DNA from: Propionibacteriaceae bacterium
GTDB taxonomy: Bacteria > Actinomycetota > Actinomycetes > Propionibacteriales > Propionibacteriaceae
NCBI GenBank assembly: GCA_031265875.1
Contig: JAISCA010000002.1
Coordinates: forward strand, 62,001-126,000
Reading direction: 5' to 3'
Length of the DNA stretch: 64,000 nt
Position 1 is the stretch's first letter. Every line of letters begins with the position of its first letter. The notes beneath the pieces were generated by a model that did not search any database, was not told the origin of the DNA, and was given only the letters and a program-made list of their open reading frames with translations. This document shows, piece after piece, positions 33,902 to 40,582 of this stretch. Made by a program: the position numbers and the translations under genes.

Positions 33902-36469
33902 ATGCTCAGCGCCCTCCCTCTGCAGAACTGGCGTTTCCGTCCGACCGGTCCGCCGGCTGGGCCGGCGGCGGTGACGGCGGCCTTCGCCGAGGGGGCGGAG
34001 CTGGCCGCCCACGTGCCCGGCAACGTCCACGACGATCTGCTGGCCCACGGCTTGATCGAGGACCCCTACCTGGGCCGCAATGAGATCGAGGCGGCTTGGA
34101 TCGGGCGTCAGGATTGGCGTTACAGCGCCGTCCTGCCCGACCTGCCGGACCGGCCGGCCGCTCACAGCCGGATCGACTTGGTGGCGGACGGGCTCGACAC
34201 CTGGGCCCGGCTGGCGCTGGACGGCCATGAGGTGGCCCGGACCTTGGACCAGCACCGCTCGTACCGCTGGGACGTGACCGGCCTGGCCCGCTCCGGAGCC
34301 GAGCTGACGGTCGACTTCGAGTCGGTCTACGCCGCGGCGGCCCGGGTCGAGGCCGCCCTCGGGACCTATCCGGCGGCCTACGACGAGCCCTTCCAGTACG
34401 TCCGCAAGATGGCCTCCAACTTCGGCTGGGACTGGGGCCCGACCGTGGTCACGGCTGGGGTCTGGCGCGATCTCAGGCTGGAGCTCTGGGACACCGCCCG
34501 GCTGGCCCAGGTCCGGCCCCGGGCCCAACTGGACAGCCCGGCCGGCCAGGTCGGATCGGTTCTGGTCGAGGTCGCCTGGGAGCGGGTGCCTGAGCTGGCG
34601 GACCAGCCGCTGCGGGTGGCGGCGGTCCTGCTCGATCCGGCCGGGCGGACCGTGGCCCGGGCCGAGCGGACGACCGGGCTGAGTCAGCTCCAGCTGACCC
34701 TGGAGGCCGGCCCGGTCCAACGCTGGTGGCCGCACGACCTCGGCGGTCAGCCGCTCTACCGGGTCGAGGTCGAGCTGTCGCTGGGCTCGCGCCGGCTGGA
34801 CGCCTGGTCCGGCCGGATCGGCTTCCGCCACGTCGCCTTGGTGGCCGAGCCGGACTCGATCGGCCGTAGCTTCGGCTTCCAAGTGGCCGGGCGGCCGGTC
34901 TTCGCCCGGGGCTTCAACTGGATTCCCGGGGACCTCTTGGTGACGCGGCTGAAGCCGGAGGACTACCGCGACCGCTTGGCGGACGCCAAAGCGGCCGGAG
35001 CCAACCTGATCCGGATCTGGGGCGGCGGCCTATTCGAGAGCGACGCCTTCTACCAGGCCTGCGACGAGTTGGGCTTGATGGTCTGGCAGGACTGCCTCTT
35101 CGCCTGCGCCGCCTACCCGGAGTCGGATGATCTAGCGGCCCAGATCGAGGCCGAGACGCGCGACAACGTCATCCGATTGATGCCGCACCCGTCGCTGGTG
35201 CTGTGGAACGGTTGCAACGAGAACATCTGGGGCCAGCAAGACTGGAACTGGCAACCAATCTTGGGTGATCGGGGTTGGGGGGCGCGCTACTACTTCGACC
35301 TCCTGCCCCGGGTCATGGCCGAATTGGACCCGGACCGGCCGTACTGGCCCGGCAGCCCCTACTCGGGCGACCGCACGGTCCATCCCAACCACCCCGATTT
35401 CGGCTGCCACCACTCCTGGGTGGTCTGGAACCAGACCGCCTACGCCGACTACGCCGACAGCGCGCCCCGTTTCGTGTCCGAGTTCGGCTGGTGCGGCCCG
35501 GCCGCCTGGTCCACCCTGGCCCAGGCCGTCGGACCTGAGCACCTCGACCCGAGCGATCCCGTCCTGCTCTGGCACTACAAGGCCGAGAACGGGCCGGCCA
35601 AGCTCCGGCGGGGGCTGAGCGACAGCTTCCACCAGCCAGCCGATTTCGACACCTGGCATTATCTGACCAGTTTGCAACAGGCCCGGGCGACCCAGTTCGG
35701 CCTCGACCACTGGCGCTCGTCCTGGCCGCGCTGCCAAGGGGCTCTGGTCTGGCAGTTGAACGACTGTTGGCCGGTCATCAGCTGGGCGGCGGTCGACAGC
35801 GCCGGGCTCCGTAAACCGGTTTGGTACGCCATCAAACAGTCTTTCGCGCCCCGACTGGCCCTGCTCGGCTCGGCTCAGTCGGGCTATCAGCTCAAGCTGG
35901 TGAACAACTCAGAGCAGACCTGGTCGGCCCGTCCCCTGGTGCGCCGGGTCGGTTTGGACGGGGTCGAGCGGGCGGCTTGGTCCGACCTGGTCCAGGTCCC
36001 GGCCGGTCAGGTCCAAGTCATCGACCTGCCCTTGGGCTTGGTCGCCGGGCCGGAGCCCGGATCGGGTCTGGCCGACGACGAGTCACTAGTGGTCGACGCC
36101 CAGGCCGACCGGATCGATCCCGCCAGCCGCCGGGTGCTGGCCCGGCCGGAGCGCCAGCTCCAGCTGGTCGCCCCGGCCTACCGGGTCGAGACCGCACCGG
36201 TGGCGTCCGACCGGGGGGACCCGGCCAGCCCGACTGGGACGGCCAGCCTGGTGCGGGTGACGGCGTCCTCCCTGGTGCGCGATCTGATCCTGCAAGCCGA
36301 CCGGCTGGGCGGTCGGAGCGAGACCGGTCCGGTCACGCTGCTGCCGGGCGAGTCGTACGAATGGCTGGTGACCGGGCTGGAGCGTCCCTTGGAGCCGGCC
36401 GACTTGGCCGGTCCGGTCCTGATGGACGCCGCCACGGCCGAACTGAGCGCCCGCCAGAACCAGGGGTGA
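33902..36469 (+). CDS. GH2-family beta-mannosidase
   Basis: 855 residues, cytoplasmic (no signal peptide). Jelly-roll N domain (AAHVPGNVHDDLLAHGLIEDPYLGRNE, WIGRQDWRY), then FGWDWGPTVVTAGVWRD and GFNWIPGDLL, a TIM barrel with acid/base E440 in WNGCNEN and nucleophile E527 in SEFGW, and C-terminal beta domains. These are beta-mannosidase rather than beta-galactosidase signatures. It would release mannose from non-reducing ends of beta-manno-oligosaccharides brought in by the adjacent transporter. The last codons carry one copy of a 29-bp repeat (36425-36453) that recurs at 39206, so the gene's 3' end has probably been used as an integration site. Confidence 0.9.
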   Translation: MLSALPLQNWRFRPTGPPAGPAAVTAAFAEGAELAAHVPGNVHDDLLAHGLIEDPYLGRNEIEAAWIGRQDWRYSAVLPDLPDRPAAHSRIDLVADGLDTWARLALDGHEVARTLDQHRSYRWDVTGLARSGAELTVDFESVYAAAARVEAALGTYPAAYDEPFQYVRKMASNFGWDWGPTVVTAGVWRDLRLELWDTARLAQVRPRAQLDSPAGQVGSVLVEVAWERVPELADQPLRVAAVLLDPAGRTVARAERTTGLSQLQLTLEAGPVQRWWPHDLGGQPLYRVEVELSLGSRRLDAWSGRIGFRHVALVAEPDSIGRSFGFQVAGRPVFARGFNWIPGDLLVTRLKPEDYRDRLADAKAAGANLIRIWGGGLFESDAFYQACDELGLMVWQDCLFACAAYPESDDLAAQIEAETRDNVIRLMPHPSLVLWNGCNENIWGQQDWNWQPILGDRGWGARYYFDLLPRVMAELDPDRPYWPGSPYSGDRTVHPNHPDFGCHHSWVVWNQTAYADYADSAPRFVSEFGWCGPAAWSTLAQAVGPEHLDPSDPVLLWHYKAENGPAKLRRGLSDSFHQPADFDTWHYLTSLQQARATQFGLDHWRSSWPRCQGALVWQLNDCWPVISWAAVDSAGLRKPVWYAIKQSFAPRLALLGSAQSGYQLKLVNNSEQTWSARPLVRRVGLDGVERAAWSDLVQVPAGQVQVIDLPLGLVAGPEPGSGLADDESLVVDAQADRIDPASRRVLARPERQLQLVAPAYRVETAPVASDRGDPASPTGTASLVRVTASSLVRDLILQADRLGGRSETGPVTLLPGESYEWLVTGLERPLEPADLAGPVLMDAATAELSARQNQG
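36425..36453. repeat. Left 29-bp direct repeat (candidate attL)
   Basis: A 29-base stretch starting GACGCCGCCACGG and ending GAACTGAGCGCCCG is repeated without mismatch at 39206-39234. This copy codes for residues near the C-terminus of the beta-mannosidase (DAATAELSAR). The two copies frame a segment with different base composition and an integrase remnant. Confidence 0.75.
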
Positions 36470-36487
36470 ACCGGGTCCGGAGGTTGG

Positions 36488-36509
36488 AGGCCCGGAGTGA
36501 TCCGGGCCT
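36488..36509. terminator. Hairpin terminator after the beta-mannosidase gene
   Basis: AGGCCCGGA (36488-36496) pairs with TCCGGGCCT (36501-36509) over a GTGA tetraloop, followed by CTTGCGTTT. It is 18 bases after the stop codon and is the best terminator candidate in the region. Confidence 0.65.
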
Positions 36510-36569
36510 CTTGCGTTTCCGGGGCCAGGTGTCTATTGACTGTCCACTTTCAATGGGGCTCTAAGAGGC

Positions 36570-36875
36570 TCAGCCGCGCGGCGGATCAGACCCGGGGGCG
36601 CTGTGGTCAACGCCGGTCAGACCATCATCGAGGTGGGCCATCAACTCGCCGGCGGGCATGTCCAGCGCGCGGGCAATTGACCACCAAGTTCGGACGCTGC
36701 CTTCGTGGTACCCGTATAGGGTGCCGGTGACCGTTGACTCCGCTATGCCGGCCCGCGCGACGAGTTGCCGCAAGCTCAGGCCCAGGCGCTGCCTTCGCAC
36801 ATGCGCAGCGAGGCGGAGGGCATCGAAGTTCGGCTCAGGCCGAGTAGGCCGCCCGCGCGCCCGAGTCGTGGTCAC
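36570..36875 (-). CDS. XRE-family helix-turn-helix regulator
   Basis: 101 residues from GTG 36875; the frame is open to 36956 but that would run through the operator-like palindromes. The HTH reads LRLAAHVRRQRLGLSLRQLVARAGIAESTVTGTLYGYHEGSVRTWWSIARALDMPAGELM, a classic Cro/CI-type domain. Twin palindromes at 36910-36953 directly upstream are probable autoregulatory operators. On an integrative element such a gene normally controls excision or transfer functions. C-terminal tail is disordered and Pro/Asp-rich. Confidence 0.75.
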   Translation of the reverse strand: MTTTRARGRPTRPEPNFDALRLAAHVRRQRLGLSLRQLVARAGIAESTVTGTLYGYHEGSVRTWWSIARALDMPAGELMAHLDDGLTGVDHSAPGSDPPRG

Positions 36876-36909
36876 ACACCCATTCCAGTGCCTCGGGTGG
36901 TGATGCTTG

Positions 36910-36925
36910 CTCCGATTTCTCGGAG
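36910..36925. promoter_or_regulatory. Operator-like palindrome 1
   Basis: CTCCGATTTCTCGGAG: CTCCGA/TCGGAG arms with a 4-base spacer. The same arms recur at 36938, 28 bp away centre to centre. Confidence 0.6.
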
Positions 36926-36937
36926 CCGCTATCATCT

Positions 36938-36953
36938 CTCCGAGAAGTCGGAG
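36938..36953. promoter_or_regulatory. Operator-like palindrome 2
   Basis: CTCCGAGAAGTCGGAG: identical arms to the site at 36910 with a different 4-base spacer. Between the two lies TATCAT, so a dimer on each site would cover a plus-strand promoter and the XRE gene's own promoter. Confidence 0.6.
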
Positions 36954-37021
36954 CATCTCCGGGCCATCCGAAGACCGAGGTCACTGCCCGACCACCACCA
37001 GCGCAAGGAGCGACAGGCAGA

Positions 37022-37198
37022 ATGGCTTTCGACGGCACAGGGCTAACCCCAGGCGGGTCGATCACGGCTGGCATCAATGGCCGTTCGTGCCTCTTGGGGA
37101 CGGTCACGGTGGTGCCTCGGGCAACGCGCCGCCTCCCGAGGGGAAGCAGTCGGTGCGACTACCACTGCGTGAGAGGAGGTGAACTCTCATGGCAATGA
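37022..37198 (+). CDS. Small hypothetical protein of the island
   Basis: 58 codons starting MAFDGTGLTPGGSI and ending GGELSWQ, with AAGGAG at 37004-37009. The end overlaps the start of the zinc-ribbon gene by 10 bases in another frame, which would couple their translation. No family was recognised; it contains three cysteines/histidines in RCDYHC near the C-terminus. Could be a chance frame. Confidence 0.35.
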   Translation: MAFDGTGLTPGGSITAGINGRSCLLGTVTVVPRATRRLPRGSSRCDYHCVRGGELSWQ

Positions 37199-37341
37199 CC
37201 TGCAAGAAGTGCTCGCGGCCTCTACACGACTGTCCTTCCTGTAACGGAGGGCGAGCGTCCGGGCTGTTCGGCAAGTTGTCCTGCAGCCGCTGCAGAAACT
37301 CGGGCCTCGTGTGTCCGCAACACGAAGGCCACTGGAAATAG
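37189..37341 (+). CDS. Small double zinc-ribbon protein
   Basis: 50 residues with an excellent ribosome site (GAGAGGAGGTGA, 37171-37182). Eight potential metal ligands are arranged as four regular pairs: C5-x2-C8, C15-x2-C18, C32-x2-C35, C42-x2-H45 (TCKKC, DCPSC, SCSRC, VCPQH). This spacing is that of DnaJ-type or rubredoxin-like double zinc knuckles. The small size and island context suggest a nucleic-acid- or protein-binding accessory factor, but function is unknown. Confidence 0.7.
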   Translation: MAMTCKKCSRPLHDCPSCNGGRASGLFGKLSCSRCRNSGLVCPQHEGHWK

Positions 37342-37566
37342 CTGATGCGACAGGCCGCGTGCTCTCCGGCGGGTCGCCGTGAGCGCGTGCTGGTACGTCG
37401 CTCTAGAGGTGCAGCTATACGACATTGACAGCGCGGTCAAAGGATAAAGGAGGTCATCGCCAAATGACACGGCGGCCATCTGCTAGTACGCCGCGATGGG
37501 TCCGAGCGGTGTCCGAATCGGCGAGGTATCAGTCAAAGTTCAGAACTCTACGAGGAGCTGATTGAA
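37342..37566. other. Noncoding gap in the island
   Basis: 225 bases without a gene I can support. An AAAGGAGGTCATCGCC stretch at 37448-37463 looks like a ribosome site, with an ATG at 37464 that opens only a short frame. Confidence 0.3.
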
Positions 37567-38106
37567 TTGTCAATCGAGAGCCTGAAGAAGGCCTATAACA
37601 ACGGTCACCGTGATCCCGCCTTTGGGCTGGATTCAAATGGCGGCTACATGTACACAGCGAGCGTGATTGAGCGGTATCTCAAGTTTGCGCCGCCGGCGGT
37701 TGATACCCAGCCGCTAGAGGACTTCCTCTACTACTTCGATTATGAAAACAGTGACCGGACGCAGGTTCTGCTTCGTTACGGAAACAGACTCTCCGGTCTG
37801 ATTGTTGCACTGGATGCAATGATGTATGAACAGGTAAAGTCAGGGTCGAAGAATCCATACGCGTTACTCATTTCTGCATTCTGCGCAGGACTCATCGCTG
37901 CAGCCACCACAGATGCGAGAAGCAAGGAAAACAATAACGAATGGGTGAGCGTGACCCTGTTCTCACTTATCCAATTAGTAGACGCTGGCGACGACTTAGG
38001 CGCGTCAGATGCGTATTGGTTTTCCCAACTGTTCGCTGCGGTGGTAGATGCGATGTCCCCCGACGCGATGTGCTCAGAACTAGTGTTGAATGCCCTTTCC
38101 AAGTGA
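37567..38106 (+). CDS. Hypothetical protein of the island
   Basis: 179 residues from TTG 37567 (ribosome site GAGGAG at 37552-37557). Codon use is much less G/C-biased than in neighbouring chromosomal genes (many ATT, TTA, AAT codons), indicating recent acquisition. The sequence is acidic and mostly helical (SLKKAYNNGHRDPAF, VIERYLKFAPPAVD, LRYGNRLSGLIVALDAMMYEQV); a small-residue segment ISAFCAGLIAAATTDA may be a buried helix. No known family or motif was recognised. Confidence 0.65.
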   Translation: MSIESLKKAYNNGHRDPAFGLDSNGGYMYTASVIERYLKFAPPAVDTQPLEDFLYYFDYENSDRTQVLLRYGNRLSGLIVALDAMMYEQVKSGSKNPYALLISAFCAGLIAAATTDARSKENNNEWVSVTLFSLIQLVDAGDDLGASDAYWFSQLFAAVVDAMSPDAMCSELVLNALSK

Positions 38107-38212
38107 TGACAGCGACACCACCGAAAGGACTGACACTTCAGCGGGCCCGCTGTCGGCGAAGCGCCTGCGTAAGATCAGGATTACCGAACGAACAAACTAA
38201 GAAGGGGTAGGG

Positions 38213-38581
38213 ATGTCGGAATTTGATACGGCTCTGCACGATTTCTATGCTTTGCGCGAGGAATACGAGGCACTTTTGCAGGAGAGCGGCATGCTCGTCA
38301 AGACGGGTTCGTCAGTCGTTCTCTGGGAGGACCAGAAGAAGGATGACTTGCTCGACGCTGCCCCTGGCGTCGAGGCCAAGCTCTCGGCACTTCGTGAACG
38401 GGCGAAGGATCTTCAGGCCCGTGCCGAGGCCCTCTCAGACTATTACGACGGGCATGGGTTCCTGGCTGTGTCGAAGTACAAACTGGGCGTGGCGACGCTG
38501 GGCGCGGACATATCGCGCGACCTCGTGTCGTTACAGTCGGGTGTTCGGGCCGCTGAAGATTCGGACCACCGCAAGAAGTAG
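38213..38581 (+). CDS. Small coiled-coil hypothetical protein
   Basis: 122 residues, ATG 38213 after an AAGAAGGGG site. Sequence is charged and helical with heptad-like patterns (FYALREEYEALLQESGM, EAKLSALRERAKDLQARAEALSDYY), so probably a coiled coil. No domain was recognised. It lies next to the integrase remnant, the last intact gene of the island. Confidence 0.6.
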   Translation: MSEFDTALHDFYALREEYEALLQESGMLVKTGSSVVLWEDQKKDDLLDAAPGVEAKLSALRERAKDLQARAEALSDYYDGHGFLAVSKYKLGVATLGADISRDLVSLQSGVRAAEDSDHRKK

Positions 38582-38662
38582 CCCGCCTCGGCTTGGGCTA
38601 CCGATCCAGTTATGTTGCGAGACTGTGCGTTGTCGAACGGTGACGGCCGTGTCTAGCTCGGA

Positions 38663-39151
38663 CTACATTGCCATGGGCGATGGGGCGTTCGAGGGTCGTG
38701 GCGCGAGGGCCTGGAGGATGGTCGAGTTGTCGGTGGCTCGGTGGCCCTTCTTTATGTAGTGCTGGCGGGTGACGGTGGTTCCGGAGTGGCCGAGTTGGGC
38801 GGCGGCCTTGGTGGAGCGTTCGCGGGCGAGCAGCGTGGCGACGGTCTTGCGGAACGTTTTCGGGGTGACCCAGTCGAAGCCGGAGGCGGAGCGGGCGGCC
38901 CGCCATTGGAAGGACGAATCGGGGGTATGCGCCGAATCGCCGAGGACCGAGGGAGCGACCCAAGCGGTGTTGGGTTGGATAGCCTGGTCGGCATGCTGGA
39001 TGTGCCCAAGCTTGGTGCCCAAGTCTCCGGTCGCGCGCAGGCGATCCTCGAACAACCATCGGCGCCACATCATGCCGTTGGTGGCGGGCGAACTCCTGGC
39101 GATGTCGGCGCCGGATCGACCGAACAGTCCGGGCCAGCGGTACATCATCAC
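38663..39151 (-). pseudogene. Tyrosine integrase, C-terminal remnant
   Basis: Only about 160 residues remain where integrases have 350-400. The C-terminal catalytic part is recognisable: WVTPKTFRKTVATLLARERSTKAAAQLGHSGTTVTRQHYIKK contains the box II arginine (KTFRKT; the usual His is Lys), the LGH motif and the nucleophile tyrosine. The N-terminal DNA-binding domain and first active-site arginine are missing; the frame runs out 54 bases before the right repeat at 39206. It is presumably inactive. Orientation is toward the island interior. Confidence 0.72.
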
Positions 39152-39205
39152 CGACGAAGGAAGGGCGATGCTCGCTTCTCTTGAACAGGCAGGGAACGCG
39201 GCGAA

Positions 39206-39234
39206 GACGCCGCCACGGCCGAACTGAGCGCCCG
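39206..39234. repeat. Right 29-bp direct repeat (candidate attR)
   Basis: Exact copy of 36425-36453. Read in the beta-mannosidase frame it would continue ARARTGTTGPGLGSVVV to a TGA at 39279, so a complete alternative 3' end exists on this side. Confidence 0.75.
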
Positions 39235-39268
39235 GGCTAGAACTGGGACGACGGGGCCGGGGCTCGGC

Positions 39269-39514
39269 TCAGTTGTCGTATGACTCCCAGATCTCCTTGC
39301 ACTCGGGGCAGACTGGGTATTTCTCCGGGTCGCGGCTGGGCACCCAGATCTTGCCGCACAAGGCCACCACGGGGGTGCCCAGGACCATGGCCTGGGTCAG
39401 CTTGTCCTTGTCGACGTAGTGGGAGTAGCGCTCGTGGTCGCCGTCCTCGGCTGACACCGGGGGACGGTCGAGGACGGTCTGCGAGCCTGGGGCCAGACGC
39501 GGGGCTGTGGTCAC
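39269..39514 (-). CDS. DUF3039 family protein
   Basis: 81 residues. HYVDKDKLTQAMVLGTPVVALCGKIWVPSRDPEKYPVCPECKEIWE is the DUF3039 core; C53, C69 and C72 with a nearby His are probable zinc ligands. Function is unknown; it is widespread in actinobacteria. A minus-strand TAGACT at 39527-39522 ends 7 bases before the GTG start, so it is probably leaderless. Confidence 0.85.
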   Translation of the reverse strand: MTTAPRLAPGSQTVLDRPPVSAEDGDHERYSHYVDKDKLTQAMVLGTPVVALCGKIWVPSRDPEKYPVCPECKEIWESYDN

Positions 39515-39590
39515 GGGTCCAAGTCTAAAGACCTGGGCTTAGACCTTCCAATGCCCCGGGTCGGGCCGCTCGATAGGGCAGACTAGGGGA

Positions 39591-40460
39591 GTGACCGCGT
39601 CTCCCTCGGGCCATCAGCCCGCCCATCTGCCGCCCCGGGGGTGGTACCCAGACCCGGCCGACCCGACGCGGGAGCGTCATTGGTCGGGCCAGGCTTGGAC
39701 GCAACGGGTGCGACGGCGGACCGAAGCGGTGCCGGCGCCGACCCACCACCGGGCCCAGGCCGAGCCGGCCGCCAGCCCGGCCGTCCGGCCGTCCGCTGCG
39801 GCCCCCGTCCAGCGGACCGGGACCGTCGACCGTCCCACCGGCCTGGCGCGACCGGCCGCTGCCAGCGCCGAGGCCGGCTCCAAAGCCGCCCCGACCGTGC
39901 CACTGGCCGGTTGGTGGCGTCGAGGCGTAGCCGCCGCCATCGACTATCTGATCGAAGTGACACTGGTGGTGGCCGTCCTGCTGGTGGTGGCCCGCGGCTT
40001 CGTCGAGCGTCTGCGCACCGCCTACGGCGATTGGTTGCAACAGACCATCGCCACCTGGCCGGCCGGACCGGCCAGCCTGCCCGACCTGCCCGATCAATTG
40101 GTCACCCAATTGTCTTGGTTGTCGACCATGATCGCCGTCGCCACCTTGATCTACGCCATCGTCTTCCTGGGGGCCTGGGGGGCGACCCCGGGCCAGCGTC
40201 TGCTCGGCCTCAGAGTCATCCCCTTGCCGGAGGGCAGCGAGTCCATCACCGGCAAGCTGCGCCAGGTCGACGCCGGCCAGGCCGCCGTCCGTTTGAGCTG
40301 GACCAGAGCCGTCCTGCGCGGCCTGATCTGGTCCATCCTGCTGTCCGGCTCCTACCTGACCCTGGTGCTGATCTTCTCCGTCTTGATGCCGCTGTGGCAG
40401 TCCCGCCGCCAGACCGTGCCCGACCTGATGGCCCAGACCATCGTGATCAAGCGTCGCTGA
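39591..40460 (+). CDS. RDD-family membrane protein with DUF2510 head
   Basis: 289 residues. The N-terminus PPRGWYPDPADPTRERHWSGQAWTQRVR is a DUF2510 motif, followed by an Ala/Pro/Thr linker and an RDD domain (GWWRRGVAAAIDYLIEVTLVVAVLLVV) with three to four membrane helices and GQRLLGLRVIPL. RDD proteins are of uncertain, possibly transport-related function. GTG start with GGGGA. Confidence 0.85.
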   Translation: MTASPSGHQPAHLPPRGWYPDPADPTRERHWSGQAWTQRVRRRTEAVPAPTHHRAQAEPAASPAVRPSAAAPVQRTGTVDRPTGLARPAAASAEAGSKAAPTVPLAGWWRRGVAAAIDYLIEVTLVVAVLLVVARGFVERLRTAYGDWLQQTIATWPAGPASLPDLPDQLVTQLSWLSTMIAVATLIYAIVFLGAWGATPGQRLLGLRVIPLPEGSESITGKLRQVDAGQAAVRLSWTRAVLRGLIWSILLSGSYLTLVLIFSVLMPLWQSRRQTVPDLMAQTIVIKRR

Positions 40461-40582
40461 GCCGATCCAGGCGCCGGCCAACGCCTCCCGGCCTAAGGGG
40501 AGCGCTCCCCATAGCGTTCCAAACGGGGTGGCCGTATCGTCGGGGCCAGGCCGGTGCAGCGGTCACTCACAAAGGGGGCGTC

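Larger units (their letters stand above)
36876..37021. other. Regulatory gap between the XRE regulator and small genes
   Basis: Noncoding stretch holding the twin palindromes (36910-36953) with a TATCAT hexamer between them (36930-36935) that could be a plus-strand -10. Nothing else was recognised. Confidence 0.4.
36454..39205. mobile_element. Small genomic island between 29-bp direct repeats
   Basis: The 2.75-kb segment between perfect 29-bp repeats has visibly more A/T-rich stretches (especially 37,340-38,200) than the rest of the window, contains only small or unknown genes (XRE regulator, zinc-ribbon, two hypothetical proteins) and ends with the C-terminal part of a tyrosine integrase right beside the right repeat. 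This is the organisation of a decayed integrative element inserted in the 3' end of the beta-mannosidase gene. Which gene end is ancestral cannot be decided from this sequence. Confidence 0.7.

Noticed and set aside
36907..37182. 91-codon plus-strand frame starting TTG 36907
   Set aside because: It begins inside the operator palindromes, has no ribosome site and gives an Arg/Ser/Pro-rich product; the frame at 37022 with AAGGAG is the better candidate.
36400..39260. tRNA gene at an island boundary
   Set aside because: No cloverleaf or CCA-end pattern was visible; the repeated sequence belongs to the beta-mannosidase coding region.
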